DNA of 64,000 nucleotides from contig JBEWZL010000136.1 of the NCBI GenBank assembly GCA_045837725.1, positions 140,857 through 204,856 of the forward strand, in the 5' to 3' direction. The translations under genes and the position numbers were made by a program. Positions 49,554-60,430 of the stretch are shown here, in pieces. This stretch comes from Vermamoeba vermiformis (taxonomy: Eukaryota > Tubulinea > Echinamoebida). Every line of letters begins with the position of its first letter. Within the stretch, counting starts at the first letter, position 1. Below the pieces are notes generated by a model. That model saw nothing but the letters and a program-made list of their open reading frames with translations, did not search any database and was not told the DNA's origin.

Positions 49554-51074
49554 TCAAGCAACCAATTGTTCGCTGAGCTCCCAAAGTTTTCAAGCGTCAT
49601 TGTCATCACGTGCTCCAGGCACTGGTTTGGCGACAGCACAGTCACTGAAATATTCGCCGCCTTGCTGTGCTACTTCAGGCGCAAGTGTACAATGCAACGT
49701 CGTCTATTTAACGAATTAGCAGGCCAAAGCTCAAGTCAATCTCGCTAAGTACGTACTTGAGCCCCTTGGTACGCGGTCTTGAAGTACAATCGGTTTAAAG
49801 TATAGAGCGGATATCGCAGTATAGCTGGTATATGTCGATTAAGATCCGTCATGACTACGTATTGACATTAATACGAGACAAGAATAAGCGATTGTTACCG
49901 GTACGTACTCATGCCAGGATGCAGGGACACAGCGATGATATTTTTGCCTTGTTCTTTCAATCTTCGATTCAATTCTCGCGCAAACAAGATATTCGCCATT
50001 TTGCTTTGACCATAAGACTTGACTCGGCTATATCCTTTCTCCCAGTTCAAATCCTCGAATTGAATTCTTTTCACGTACGAATGTGCGCTCGAAGCTACGA
50101 CGACAATACGGCCAGGCTCGTTGATTAAATTATTTTTAAGGAATAAATCTGTCAATAAGAAGTGCGCTAAGTGATTCACACCGAATTGAAGTTCAAATCC
50201 GTCTACGGTCTTTGAGTACGGCGGGATCTGTTCATGATGTTAGCGATGCAATGCCTATCAATAAAATCTTACCATAACACCCGCGTTCTCGATCAAAAAG
50301 TCAACTTTTCTGCCGTTAGTTCGTTTCTTGTATTCCTCGACGAAGTTTCTGACGCTCTTCAAACTGGCCAATTCGAGAATGAAATACTCAACGGATCCAT
50401 TCTCCGCTTTGATCTTTTCAGCTGTTTCCTTTCCTTTTGCATCATCTCGAACGGCTATATAATAATTAATAATATTTCATGTGTTCTGGGTCAATTGAGC
50501 TCACTTACTGAAGTACACATCCGCATTCAATTTTGCCACACAGCAAAAAATAAATCCCATCCTATCCAAAATTTCAATCTGGATAAGGATTAAACCGCAC
50601 AGCGCTCCACCCCACAACAACGAATTTAGATGGCTTTTCGATTGCTCACGGACAATCAAGGAGCCTCTATCCAGTTGTAGTGAAACGAGCGTCGCAGCGG
50701 GCTGTAGTAAAAAGTGAAATTCTTATCCTATCCAAAAAACGAGTTTGGACGGGATTTATTTTTTGCTGTGCAGATATTTTGCCGTCTCTAATCCAATACC
50801 AGTATTCGCGCCAGTAATTAGTGCTACCTAAACATGATATTAGTTTAATTTATTAGTGCAATTGGGAACTTGCCTTGCCGGTAAGATCTGGTCGATGCTT
50901 GTTGACACCTCCAGCACAATGCTAATATAATGAACTCGTTAGATACTGGTAGACTAATATGATTATTATTACCTTTCGCAGAGCATATAATAGAGATCCT
51001 CCAATCAATGATGCGGTGGCTAATTTGCCAAAGTACGGAAGTTGCGTCCAATACTCGATGAGTTCTTCTTGCAT
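49554..51074 (-). CDS. Short-chain dehydrogenase (retinol-dehydrogenase/WWOX-like), interrupted
   Basis: Segments (minus): 51074-50973, 50921-50874, 50827-50771, [element], 50536-50509, 50454-50273, 50227-49909, 49854-49757, 49703-49590. Joined, they give 315 aa with a membrane-like N-terminus, TGANTGIG cofactor motif, ENAGVM and catalytic YGQSK. The reading KYL|AKLNAD is cut by a 232-bp inverted-repeat insertion (50539-50770) that brings stops. The first stop of the last exon (TGA 49592-49590) is followed, still in frame, by KLWELSEQLVA and a second TGA (49556-49554), which looks like the original C-terminus. The intron after 50874 starts with GC (GCAAGT). It is either a young pseudogene or a gene that removes the insert from RNA. 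Confidence 0.85.
50539..50770. mobile_element. MITE-like element with terminal inverted repeats, 2-bp target duplication
   Basis: The 232-bp insert starts with CACAGCAAAAAATAAATCCC and ends with its exact reverse complement; one mismatch later the next three bases also pair. The dinucleotide CA flanks both sides (50537-50538 and 50771-50772), consistent with a 2-bp target-site duplication. It has no coding capacity. It lies within an exon of the dehydrogenase, and removing the insert plus one CA restores the protein without any residue change. No GT...AG pair sits at its borders, so it is not an ordinary intron. The near-perfect ends suggest a recent arrival. No second copy was noticed by eye. 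Confidence 0.8.
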
Positions 51075-51281
51075 TTTTTGGTGTTATTGGTCCTAATTGT
51101 TATGTAGCTTTGATCGATTATAAATAATTTAAATTTGAAAAAGATGTCATTGACGGAGAAAAGGCGAATCCGCGAACAAACGGTATACCCGAGGCATTAT
51201 TTCTCCTTGTGATTTTCTGACATTGCCGTTAATAATATTACGATATTCTTTACCATTAAAACCCGCTGTTATTTGCGGATT

Positions 51282-53360
51282 TTATTCGATTTTTTCAACT
51301 TGAAGAGCCAATCCGCCTCGCGGCCTTAAAGTGGCCATTTGTTCGACTTCAAATTGATATGACGGTGATAATTGGAGATTGAACTGCGAGCATAATTGTG
51401 CTATAACCAATTTGCCTTCCACGATTGAGAAATTATTGCCAAGGCAACTAAAAAATTTGACATCGTGTCAGATTTGGATCGAGCAACATCAAGCACTTAC
51501 ATTCGCCTTCCAACAGCAAATGGCATATAATAATCTGTTATGGCCTTCGATTTTTCATCTTTGAAGCGGTCCGGATCGAAAGTCTCGCTATTTGTCCAGA
51601 TTTTTTCGTTTCGCTGGATCGCGTACATCGAAATTAAGACCATTGACTAAAAAGTATAAAAAGGTTAATAAATACCCATATGTATTTAACAGCGTGCAAA
51701 AAGAATGATTTCTTACGTCTTTGGCAACAAAATAATCGCCAGGCATTTCATCGTCGTGGAGCGCTGTTCGAGCGATCATTGGCGCGGGAGGATACAATCT
51801 CAGACTTTCCTAATATGGAAATAATTGTAAGCCCGCCAACTTCAATCGTAGTATATACTTAGAACTTACTTTAATAACATTGCCGATGAGTTCTAGTCGC
51901 TGCAAGTCGTTGTAAACCAACGGAAACGAAACTGTTTTCAATTCTTCTCTAATTCGCGTTTGTATCGCTGGATTTGCAGCGATAAAATACAGTGTAAATG
52001 CTAGGAAATTAGCGGATGTTTCGTGTCCGGCCAATAAAAACGTCATAATATTATCTTTCAACTGGCAAAATAGTTTCGTTAGTTCATTCATTGTTCTATA
52101 ACTATTTAATATGATTACTTACTTCTTTCTCGTTAAGAGGGTCCATATTTGAATCATTTGTTAATAAATAGTGTAGCAGATCTTTCTTCACGCCGGTAGA
52201 TCTGAGTGTTTCGCGTCCATTATTTTCGTTTCGTCTCTTTTGAATAATTTCTTGTACCAAATCCTATAATAACATTACCACTATAGTCAATATTTGATAG
52301 GACTTACGTTGAGATTTTTAAAAGCTTTATTCAGAAGCCGATTAGATCTGACCGGGAGTAGTTGCCAAAATGGAACAAATCTTCGCCACGGACTTTCAAG
52401 CTCATTTAAAATGAATTGAAAGTCAGCTGCAAACGAATCAGTGCTGTCATGATCGACATCCATGTTGAACGCACAATTCGTAATTATTGAAAAAGTCAAC
52501 CTACGAACAATATTAATCCTTTTGCCTTATTAGGAAGTATGTTAATAATGGCACGAACTTAGTTAATTCTTTGTGGGCTTCGAGATTGAACGGAGATTTT
52601 TGTTGAGCCTTCGAGATCCAGTTCTTCTCGATCCATTTCTGCGTTACAGTGTTGATTATAGGAAACATTTCTATTATATTTCCCGAGACAAAGGCACGTG
52701 ACACAATATCTCGATGTCGCTTCCACGTGGCACCTTCACTCATCAGCACTGAGTCCTTTGCAAGATCCTGCAGAACACCACTTTCATCGCTCACTTTGGC
52801 ATAGCTGATATAGTGAGAGTTAGCATACAAGTCATATTGTTATTGTATTGGTAATGCTATTATGAGGTTGTTACAATACCTGTTAATATCTGCAGTGAGA
52901 ACGTGTTTTGCCACTTTTGGATCCGACACGAAAATGAGTTTTCGACCGAGGAAGTTTACTGCATAGATGTCCCCGTATGTATCAAAATATTTTAATATTA
53001 AATCCTTGCTCGTGGCATTAATCTAGAGAAAAGTTAAATCCGCTAAACGGTCAAGAGTCCATGATCGTACCTTATTAGCATCACCAAAAAATTTGTTTTT
53101 CAAATAATTCAGTAACCACACGAGAAAATATGGCCCAGGAATGCTTCTAAATTTTTTCTGATTTTTTTGAGGCCAAATCCGTGAGGCTAAAGGTCCACTC
53201 ACCTATTTAGCGATAAGTTACTCGTAGAATAATAAAAAATATTATTGCGCGCATTTATACTATTAAAGACCGAGATCAATTAAAGATCAAGACTTACTAA
53301 GTAGATAAACAGAAATGTCGCCGTATATTTCAGCAACAGCCAAATATCAGTACTATTCAT
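51282..53360 (-). CDS. Cytochrome P450
   Basis: Haem-thiolate monooxygenase. Exons (minus): 53360-53298, 53202-53071, 53022-52880, 52804-52559, 52500-52308, 52263-52123, 52061-51870, 51809-51717, 51646-51501, 51447-51282; 504 aa, typical of microsomal P450s. The N-terminus has a membrane anchor (LLLKYTATFLFIYLV) and Pro-rich IPGP hinge. The C-helix WKRHRDIVSRAF, the I-helix oxygen-activating LLAGHETSA, the K-helix ESLR (ExxR), DPDRF and the haem loop FAVGRRICLG with the Cys ligand are all intact. Substrate is unknown. It lies head to tail with the dehydrogenase gene, with about 200 bp between them. Confidence 0.93.
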
Positions 53361-53584
53361 GATTACGAGACTATGTGCTGCATACTTTGTTGTTGAAAAA
53401 GTAAACCGAACAAAAGCCCTCGTTTTTAACTTCCGCTTAATTAAGCGCAAAAATTATTAGTTTATGGATTTAATGAAGCCAATTGGCATTGGTCGATTTT
53501 GCTGAAATTTCCTTCGCGTTGTTTCTCGACAGTTATTACAGTGATAAATTGTGCTTTATTTTACAAGTTTGGTTGCTTGAAGGA

Positions 53585-54102
53585 TCAAGCATGTACCATG
53601 CCCAGTTCGTTGTTGGTACCGGTGCCTTTGTTGGTTGAAAAGTCAAATACAACGAGATTACTGCAATCACCGCGATTGACTTCAATGCACCATAGTCCAC
53701 GATAATCTGTTTTAACTTTGGTACGACCGCGTAAGATGAAAATAGCGGATCTAGGGTTATCGAGTTTCCGTTGATGAGCAATCAGTACTATAGGTGCATC
53801 ACCAATATTCTGCAGTGCAATGTGACCTATCTGCGCGCCTTTGTTGCCTGACTCGCCGAACACGACGTACGTTGATTTAGTCGAGAGATGTTTGTGGTGC
53901 AACGGATCCTCTGCCAGCTAGTTAGTACTCCCTAGGATTATGAATTATAGAAGGTACCTCGTATTAGTTCATTAGCTGCGCATTCTGTCACTAAACCAGC
54001 TAATTTTGACGCAATTTGAATGGCGCCAGGATTCCACAAGTAATCAGGAATGTCTGCAAAGAATTCAGTTAATATTCCGTTCATGAACGGCTTCCTCTTC
54101 AT
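53585..54102 (-). CDS. Small unknown protein
   Basis: Exons (minus): 54102-53958 and 53910-53585; 156 aa. The second exon uses the acceptor GGCAG at 53915-53911; an earlier AG would shift the frame. The first exon encodes a short helical region (IPDYLWNPGAIQIASKLAGL), the second a beta-rich segment (STYVVFGESGNKGAQIGHIA, APIVLIAHQRKL, GLWCIEVNRGDCSNLVVFDF). No family is recognised and no signal peptide is seen. Its start lies only 3 bp beyond the stop of the RhoGEF gene, so the two could share a transcript or the first exon could be mis-assigned. Confidence 0.55.
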
Positions 54103-54105
54103 TCA

Positions 54106-56904
54106 TTACGTGCCGTTATTCTCTGAGGGACTCTCTTCGAATATAGTGCTCTCTTCTAGCGTACTGTGCGTGAAATCGTGTTCGATTGGTCCGTTGAAAT
54201 CAGCGCTGTGCTCGATCACACTGGCCAGCGAGTACTTGTCTTCAGGACTAATCACATAGCCACCACTGCCATTGCTGCTGTTGCTGTCACTGTCATACGA
54301 CTTAGGCCGCGTAGGACTCGTGAGTGGCGCGTTATTGTTTTGGTCTGATGCGCTCTCTGACGCACTGCGCGGTGACTTTACAGCGGGTTTGTGCATGTCT
54401 GGAATCATCACAAAGTCTTCCAAGTCATCTTTTTCTGCACGCTCCAAACTGACCTATAATGAGTGTTATTACGCGTGTCACTTTCAAGTGTCAAAATGTC
54501 ATAATGTCACTTACACTTTTCGGTCTTTGGAATGTAACAACGCTTTTAATCCGTTCGAAAGTATTTCCAACAATGTTGTTCAGCTTCAGTCGCGACGTCT
54601 GTTTGACCATTCGTTTGCCGTTAATTTTCATGTACGGAATTCCTTCTTCATTCATTTCCAATTCGATTTCATTTCTTTGAGCTACAAATATAATCACACA
54701 TTAACCCATATTATTAACGATAAGAGGCTATTTCGAGGTACCTGCAAGGACTGGATTGCTGCTGACGAGTTCTGCAATGACTTGATTGATCTTTTGGACC
54801 CACGCTGATTTGTCTTCTTTGTTCGTGCACACAAACGCGTGCGTTTTGAGCGGACTGACCAAATAGAACATGTGTTTGTACGCTATTTTGAATCGTTAAG
54901 GAAAAATAGGAGGATTATGAATTTAAAATAAGAAAATAATGGTTGAAAAGGATACGTCCATTGAAACTGTCCATTGTGCACGCAGTCAGAACGGGAATCA
55001 TTTTATCTACACAAAAACGTCAGAACTGAGTTAACATACGAAATAATTCTATTAAACCTGAAAAATAAGCGTTCTAGATTCAAGATAATGAAAGATAAAG
55101 CGTACGTTTAAAAAAGATTGGACTTATTTTGGCTGTTACGTACCAACTTTCATGAGTCCACCGACGAGTGGCACGGCAGTCAACAAGAGATCGCTGAACA
55201 AAAACACAGCGCGCGTCTGCAGACTGTCATCGGTCATGGACAACTTGGCCAACATGCCTTCTTTCACGAACTTGCGTTGTGGCTCGACCAGCACTTGATT
55301 GCCCATGCGCACCAATTTGTTTTGAATTTCAATCACTTTTTCAATATTTTCTCTGTTACGGACACTACAACGAACAACGTTAAATAATAATTATTATAAA
55401 TAACCAGAGTGATTTTTTTTCATTTTTGACGATTTTCGCAAGAAAAAAAAATTGAGGCACGTACCTTTCGTTGACCCGATCCGCTACAGCACGAACTTTT
55501 ATAATCGCCGTTGTTAGATCATTATAATCAGGGTCACCTTGTGGTGTATATCGTTGAAGAGTCTATTAATAAGGAGTTATTGTCAATAACATATTCACGC
55601 GCAAAGTGAAGGATCCAATTCTTACCTCTAATAATAATACATAACGAGGAATTCCTACAAAAAATATTGCAAAGTTAATGCCACGTGATATTTTAACTTT
55701 TCATGAATAAGATGCACTTACTTTGTACAGGCATAATAAGATACATAAACGCGTCCAACTTTTTAGCGACCGGATTTTTTTGAAATTTCTACAAAAATTA
55801 TTGGTATTATTAATTTGCACAATATGTAGTGAGTATGATATATATTGTTAGGATCGACAACTTACTTGCAAAAAAGTCCTGAATTGAACGTTATTATTCA
55901 TTTCATAATTAACTGTTGCTGTTGAGGACTCGTAATTATCGCAGTATGTGCTGTAAGTCTTCAAATAAGGAGCCTATATTAATATTATATTATTAGTCAA
56001 AATTGAGCGTCAACCGAACAAGATTTTCATGAACGAGAAAAATCTTCGCGCAAAATAATAATACGAGGACTGAATAAGTATTTGAAGCAATATAATTGAA
56101 ATATATACGTACCATAGTAATAAAGATATCAGCCAAACGCTGGGTGTCTGCCCAAGTCTGCATCCGTTCCTCTAACCGTTTCAAAAGTTCCTTATTTACT
56201 GCTGCTAATGTTTCAATGTTCGAAAATATCTGCGTAATAATTCTTTTCTCTATAATAGGGCTATCCTCTTCGTCCAGCTTTCTCAGCGGCATTAACAAAT
56301 GCTAAACAGAAAATCAAAAATAAATTTAAAATTGCAAGTAATATTTGCGTACCTCTATAATGAGATCTAAGCACTGTACGTAATATCGCTCTGAATGGAG
56401 AATTTCAAAAGCTGCTGTATCGCGCTTGACTCGATGGACTAAGAAGAATAGAATTAGATCCCATTCTCAAAAATTCAGAAAATATTAATTAAAGCAAATT
56501 CTATCGTATCCACGCAAATTATTTAGGTTTTAATATTTTTTAGCTCTGAATTAATTACCTGGATCTCGTGGAGAATTTTCTACCACAGATTTACTCTCTT
56601 CAGTAGACTCGGGTTTAGGAAGCAATTCTTCTTCATTTTTACTCGCAATATTAGGTGTGTCGAGTGGTGGTACGGGTGAATTAGTGTTTTCTTCGGGCGT
56701 AATGGAATCAATGGGTACATCTAATTCTTTTTCGCTTGAATCGGTTTTTTCGACCTCAGGAGTAGCACTATCTTCTATATTAATAATATTTACATTCTCA
56801 GTTAATTTTTCAATATTTTCCGCGCTGTCCAGTTGCTCGATCAGCTCAGTTTTCGCATCCACCACTTCTTTGTGTTCTGAGCTTACGTTTGCTGTCTCAT
56901 CCAT
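54106..56904 (-). CDS. Rho guanine nucleotide exchange factor (DH-PH)
   Basis: Activates Rho/Rac GTPases by GDP-GTP exchange. Exons (minus): 56904-56559, 56438-56353, 56301-56113, 55973-55866, 55788-55722, 55654-55626, 55562-55465, 55364-55144, 55006-54956, 54882-54742, 54681-54515, 54453-54106; 616 aa. Residues 1-115 are acidic and disordered. The DH domain (~116-310) includes SERYYVQCLDLIIE, the hallmark MPVQRIPRYVLLLE and VNESVRNRENIEKV. The PH domain (~320-450) has EGMLAKLS, RAVFLFSDLLL and the closing Trp helix KSAWVQKINQVIAEL. A C-terminal Ser/Asp/Asn-rich tail follows. With Arp3 in the same window it would act in actin remodelling, but linkage is coincidental. Confidence 0.93.
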
Positions 56905-57317
56905 CACTACTAATTAATAAATATATTTACAATACGAACATTTAGCAGTAGCGGTGTGTTACTTAAAAATACACGAATTGAAAAAATGCTGACGCGTCGC
57001 ACAATCAACAATTTATTATTTGACTCATAGAAAGGACTGATACGTGGCCATATGCATTAAAAATTATACTGCGCACTCAACACGAAGCCACGGGAAAGTT
57101 GACACCAGGAAACAATCTTGGCGTAACTTCGGCAAAAACAGCAGGCGAGTCAATCAATAGTCAACAATATCGTCATTCAATTCATTGATGACAGAGCAGG
57201 GCCAAGAAAAAATCAAGAACGGGACTGGCTTGGAAAGCTCCACAAATTGAAAACAAATATTTTGTCAACGACCGATTTTCTTCCATGTTAAAATACTAAC
57301 AAAGCAACACCAACATC
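56905..57317. other. Intergenic between divergent RhoGEF and RGG-ankyrin genes
   Basis: About 410 bp between two opposite start codons, expected to hold both promoters. No element was recognised. Confidence 0.45.
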
Positions 57318-60058
57318 ATGGAACGAGGACGAGGTAATAAATTATAAATAACTTTAATATTGCGCCTATCCTGATGAATGTGTCTCGATCGCTAATGGAT
57401 TCGCCTTTATTTAGGTCGTGGAGGCAGAGGACGCGGTGCTCCTCGAGGAAGAGGTGGCCGTGGTGGTCGTGGTCGAGGTGATTACGGCGGTCGCGGCCGT
57501 GGAGGTCGAGGTGGGCCAACACATCTCACGGATTTGGCTTGGGATGAAGGTAATCGCTCTAATTATAACAATTCATTGGCGATCTAAGACTAATATCGTT
57601 GTTTTAGCCTTGCAGTCAATTAAAGAAAACAAGATCAGTAACTTACAAAAAATACTCCTCAGTTATCCACAGTTACTCAACCAGGTTAAAAAAAATTCAG
57701 CAATATTATTGGAGGCCATAAATGAAGGTAATAAATACAAGTGTATCCGATTTAATTTCGAGATGAGACCTGTCAGTTAAACAATTATTTTTAGGGAATA
57801 TGGAGGCAATAAATATGCTCCTCGAGCAAAAAAATATCAATATAAACATAGAAGCATATAAACGAACACCATTGGACTTTGCAGCAAAAAATAATCTCGA
57901 AGAACTTGTTTGGCTATTGTCAAGCAAAAACGCGAAAGGCAAACCATTTCTATCTGCCATGGAAGGAGGTATGGCACATAATATTATTCATATTCTGATA
58001 TTAGTACTCTTTTCAGTAACACTGAGCAATATATATTGATCGATAAAAAATCGTGCGAGAGATCTGATTGCAAATGTTTAGGCCACGCAAAGCTTGCAGC
58101 ACAACTTATGAAACGACTATATTCGGATCCTAAAGAGGCAGCGCGAGATCACCGCGGAGATTACACATTGCCCGTGCACTTTGCAGGCTCAGTCGAGTGC
58201 CTCAAACTCGTGCTCCCACACAGCGATGTTAACGCCGTGAGGTAACTTCACCGATGATAATTTAATACGAAAACACTCTATAATGACATTATTATGTAGT
58301 TATATGTATGGCACGCCTCTACAAGCAGCAATAGCCTTCAAACATTTCGAAGTCGCTGAGTACTTGGTGGAGCACGTGCCAGACGTTGACTTCGAACCTG
58401 AAAGTTGGATCAATTCTATCGTGGGCCAATCACCGCTATTTTTAGCGTTAGTGGCTGGACATCGTCCGTTAGTTGAGAAATTATTGAATAGTGGCAAATG
58501 TCAACGAACACTCGATTCAACGATTGGATGTCCGACACCTGAAGAATACTTGATACTATTCGATAATAATCACGCTCAATCAAGCAGTGAGACAAAAAGC
58601 ATTTCTAGTAAGTCAATCGATGCCATTAATACAACATTCAATTTTGTTAACGTTCTGTTTCTGTAGCCAAACCAGGCCAAAAAGTTACATATGTGGCTTC
58701 TAAAGTCACCAAAGAACAATATTTAAATAGTATATTCAAGATACTAAACGTACCTGAAGAAGAACGAGTAATAACATACGAAGATCCGACAAAGCCTCAG
58801 ACCGAAGAGCCCAAAGAGCAAGATTCGATATATAATTATCCATCACTCGAAGAATGCCCTTCGTCTTTACTACGAGATTTCTTGACCAGCAGAAAAATAC
58901 AGTTTGATCCAAAGTACGGCAACTTTTCAATATTTTTTAAATATTACTCTATTGACCTTTATTATATCTAGTACTTTACACAACGAATTAGTTGAAAAGG
59001 TTAAGGACCTTAAAATTAAAAGTAAGTGTTCACAGCATAATTGATAGATGTTTATTAATCGCTGATCGGATCAGTTGAAAATACAACGCCAGAAGCCCAA
59101 AAAGATGAATCAACAGATATTTTAATTGACCGCGAGACTCTCAATGCAATTCCAGACTTCATTCCGTTCAAAGACTTGAAAGGCTATTTCGAACGTGATG
59201 ATCGTCAACATTTTTTGAAGCTAGATATCACCAATCAAAAAGGCAGCGCCGCGTTTCTTGATCTCAAAACTCCAGGTAAATATTTTCAAGAAATTTCTTT
59301 TTATTATTATTATTATTATTAAAATTATTAAATATTTGATAGGCGTGTATTCAATCCACCGAACTCATTTTTTCAACCAAAACTCGCTGTACCAATCGAA
59401 GATCGTGCTGTTGATGGGTCGACCATCATTGAACTCGACAACTCGCCTCTCAGAAGGTCTTGCATATCGTTTAGTCGGAGGTGTGGTCCGAGACTCTTTC
59501 GACTCCAAGTTGGTGGTTGAAAAACTTGAGCCAGGCATGGAACTTTTCTACGGAGAAGTTCATTTTCAAGATCATGAAAACGAGACTGACGACTTTGGCG
59601 GAAGAATTTTCGTTAACAACGGCAGGACATTTGTATTCTTTTCCGCGCTGTACGACGCACATCTGGAAAAAATGTCTGCTGAATTTGGCGTAGATACTGA
59701 ACTCGAACCTGATTCATACGAAGACGACCTCCGCATCAAAGTTCCGCTGCCGAGAATGCCGTACACGTTCTACGTTGGTGAAATGAAAGTTAAGCCCGGT
59801 GCAAATGACATCAAAGAAGGCGCAGTAATTGAAGGTGTGTGGTGGGAGACCAACCTGGAGAAGTACTCCGTGCCTGAAGTGTTCAACGAAGAAAATTTCT
59901 GCCGCAAAGGCAAATGGAGGATTGTCTCGCCGTTCAGTGAACAAGACGGACCTCAAAATCCTCAATTTGAAGTTGACTATGGCGATGAGAACCCACCACC
60001 AGAAGCGCCAGAGGAGCACCCTATTCACGAAGATTATTGGAGGAGCTCTACAAACTAA
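57318..60058 (+). CDS. RGG-box ankyrin-repeat protein with unknown C-terminal domain
   Basis: Exons: 57318-57333, 57415-57549, 57608-57727, 57795-57968, 58082-58241, 58300-58607, 58667-58913, 58972-59021, 59075-59275, 59343-60058; 708 aa. Residues 1-40 are an RGG/RGR-rich box, usually an RNA-binding, arginine-methylated segment. Residues ~50-280 contain ankyrin-type repeats (RTPLDFAAKNNLEELVWLL, YTLPVHFAGSVECLKLVL, GTPLQAAIAFKHFEVAEYL, QSPLFLALVAGHRPLVEKLL). An acidic linker follows. The last ~330 residues form an unrecognised folded region with many charged residues (EKLEPGMELFYGEVHFQDHE, EGVWWETNLEKYSVPEVFN), ending in an acidic tail. RGG plus ankyrin suggests an RNA-linked scaffold (inference). 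Confidence 0.85.
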
Positions 60059-60430
60059 ATAAACAACGACCTGGTTGAACACATCACTGCCTCTAAATCG
60101 CGCAATTTGTGGGTTCGTTCGAAAAAACTAGATCATATGCGAGGAGGCAAAGCCTTAATTTAACCAAATCGAATCTGATATTGTAGTAAGTAACCCTTTT
60201 ATTGCAATAATGGACCATTAGTAATCGTTATGCTGTTAGCTGGTGCATCAACTTGGGGCAAAAAATACACCGTGACGTACTGACAGCAGAATCTTGGTAT
60301 CGCTTTCTATTGCAGTATAATGATACACGTAAGTGGCATACAGCGAGATGAATCACATGCAAGTGACTTGTGTTCAAAAAATTGGTTTAAATTTCGCTCA
60401 CGAGAAAAGAAAATTCTATTTCGCTTTAAA
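60059..60430. other. Intergenic
   Basis: About 370 bp. The reading frame of the next gene is open from an upstream ATG at 60320, but the ATG at 60431 directly starts a signal peptide and is preferred. Nothing else is supported. Confidence 0.4.

Noticed and set aside
50539-50770. Ordinary spliceosomal intron in the dehydrogenase
   Set aside because: The borders lack GT-AG or GC-AG in any register allowed by the repeated dinucleotide, and the ends are perfect inverted repeats.
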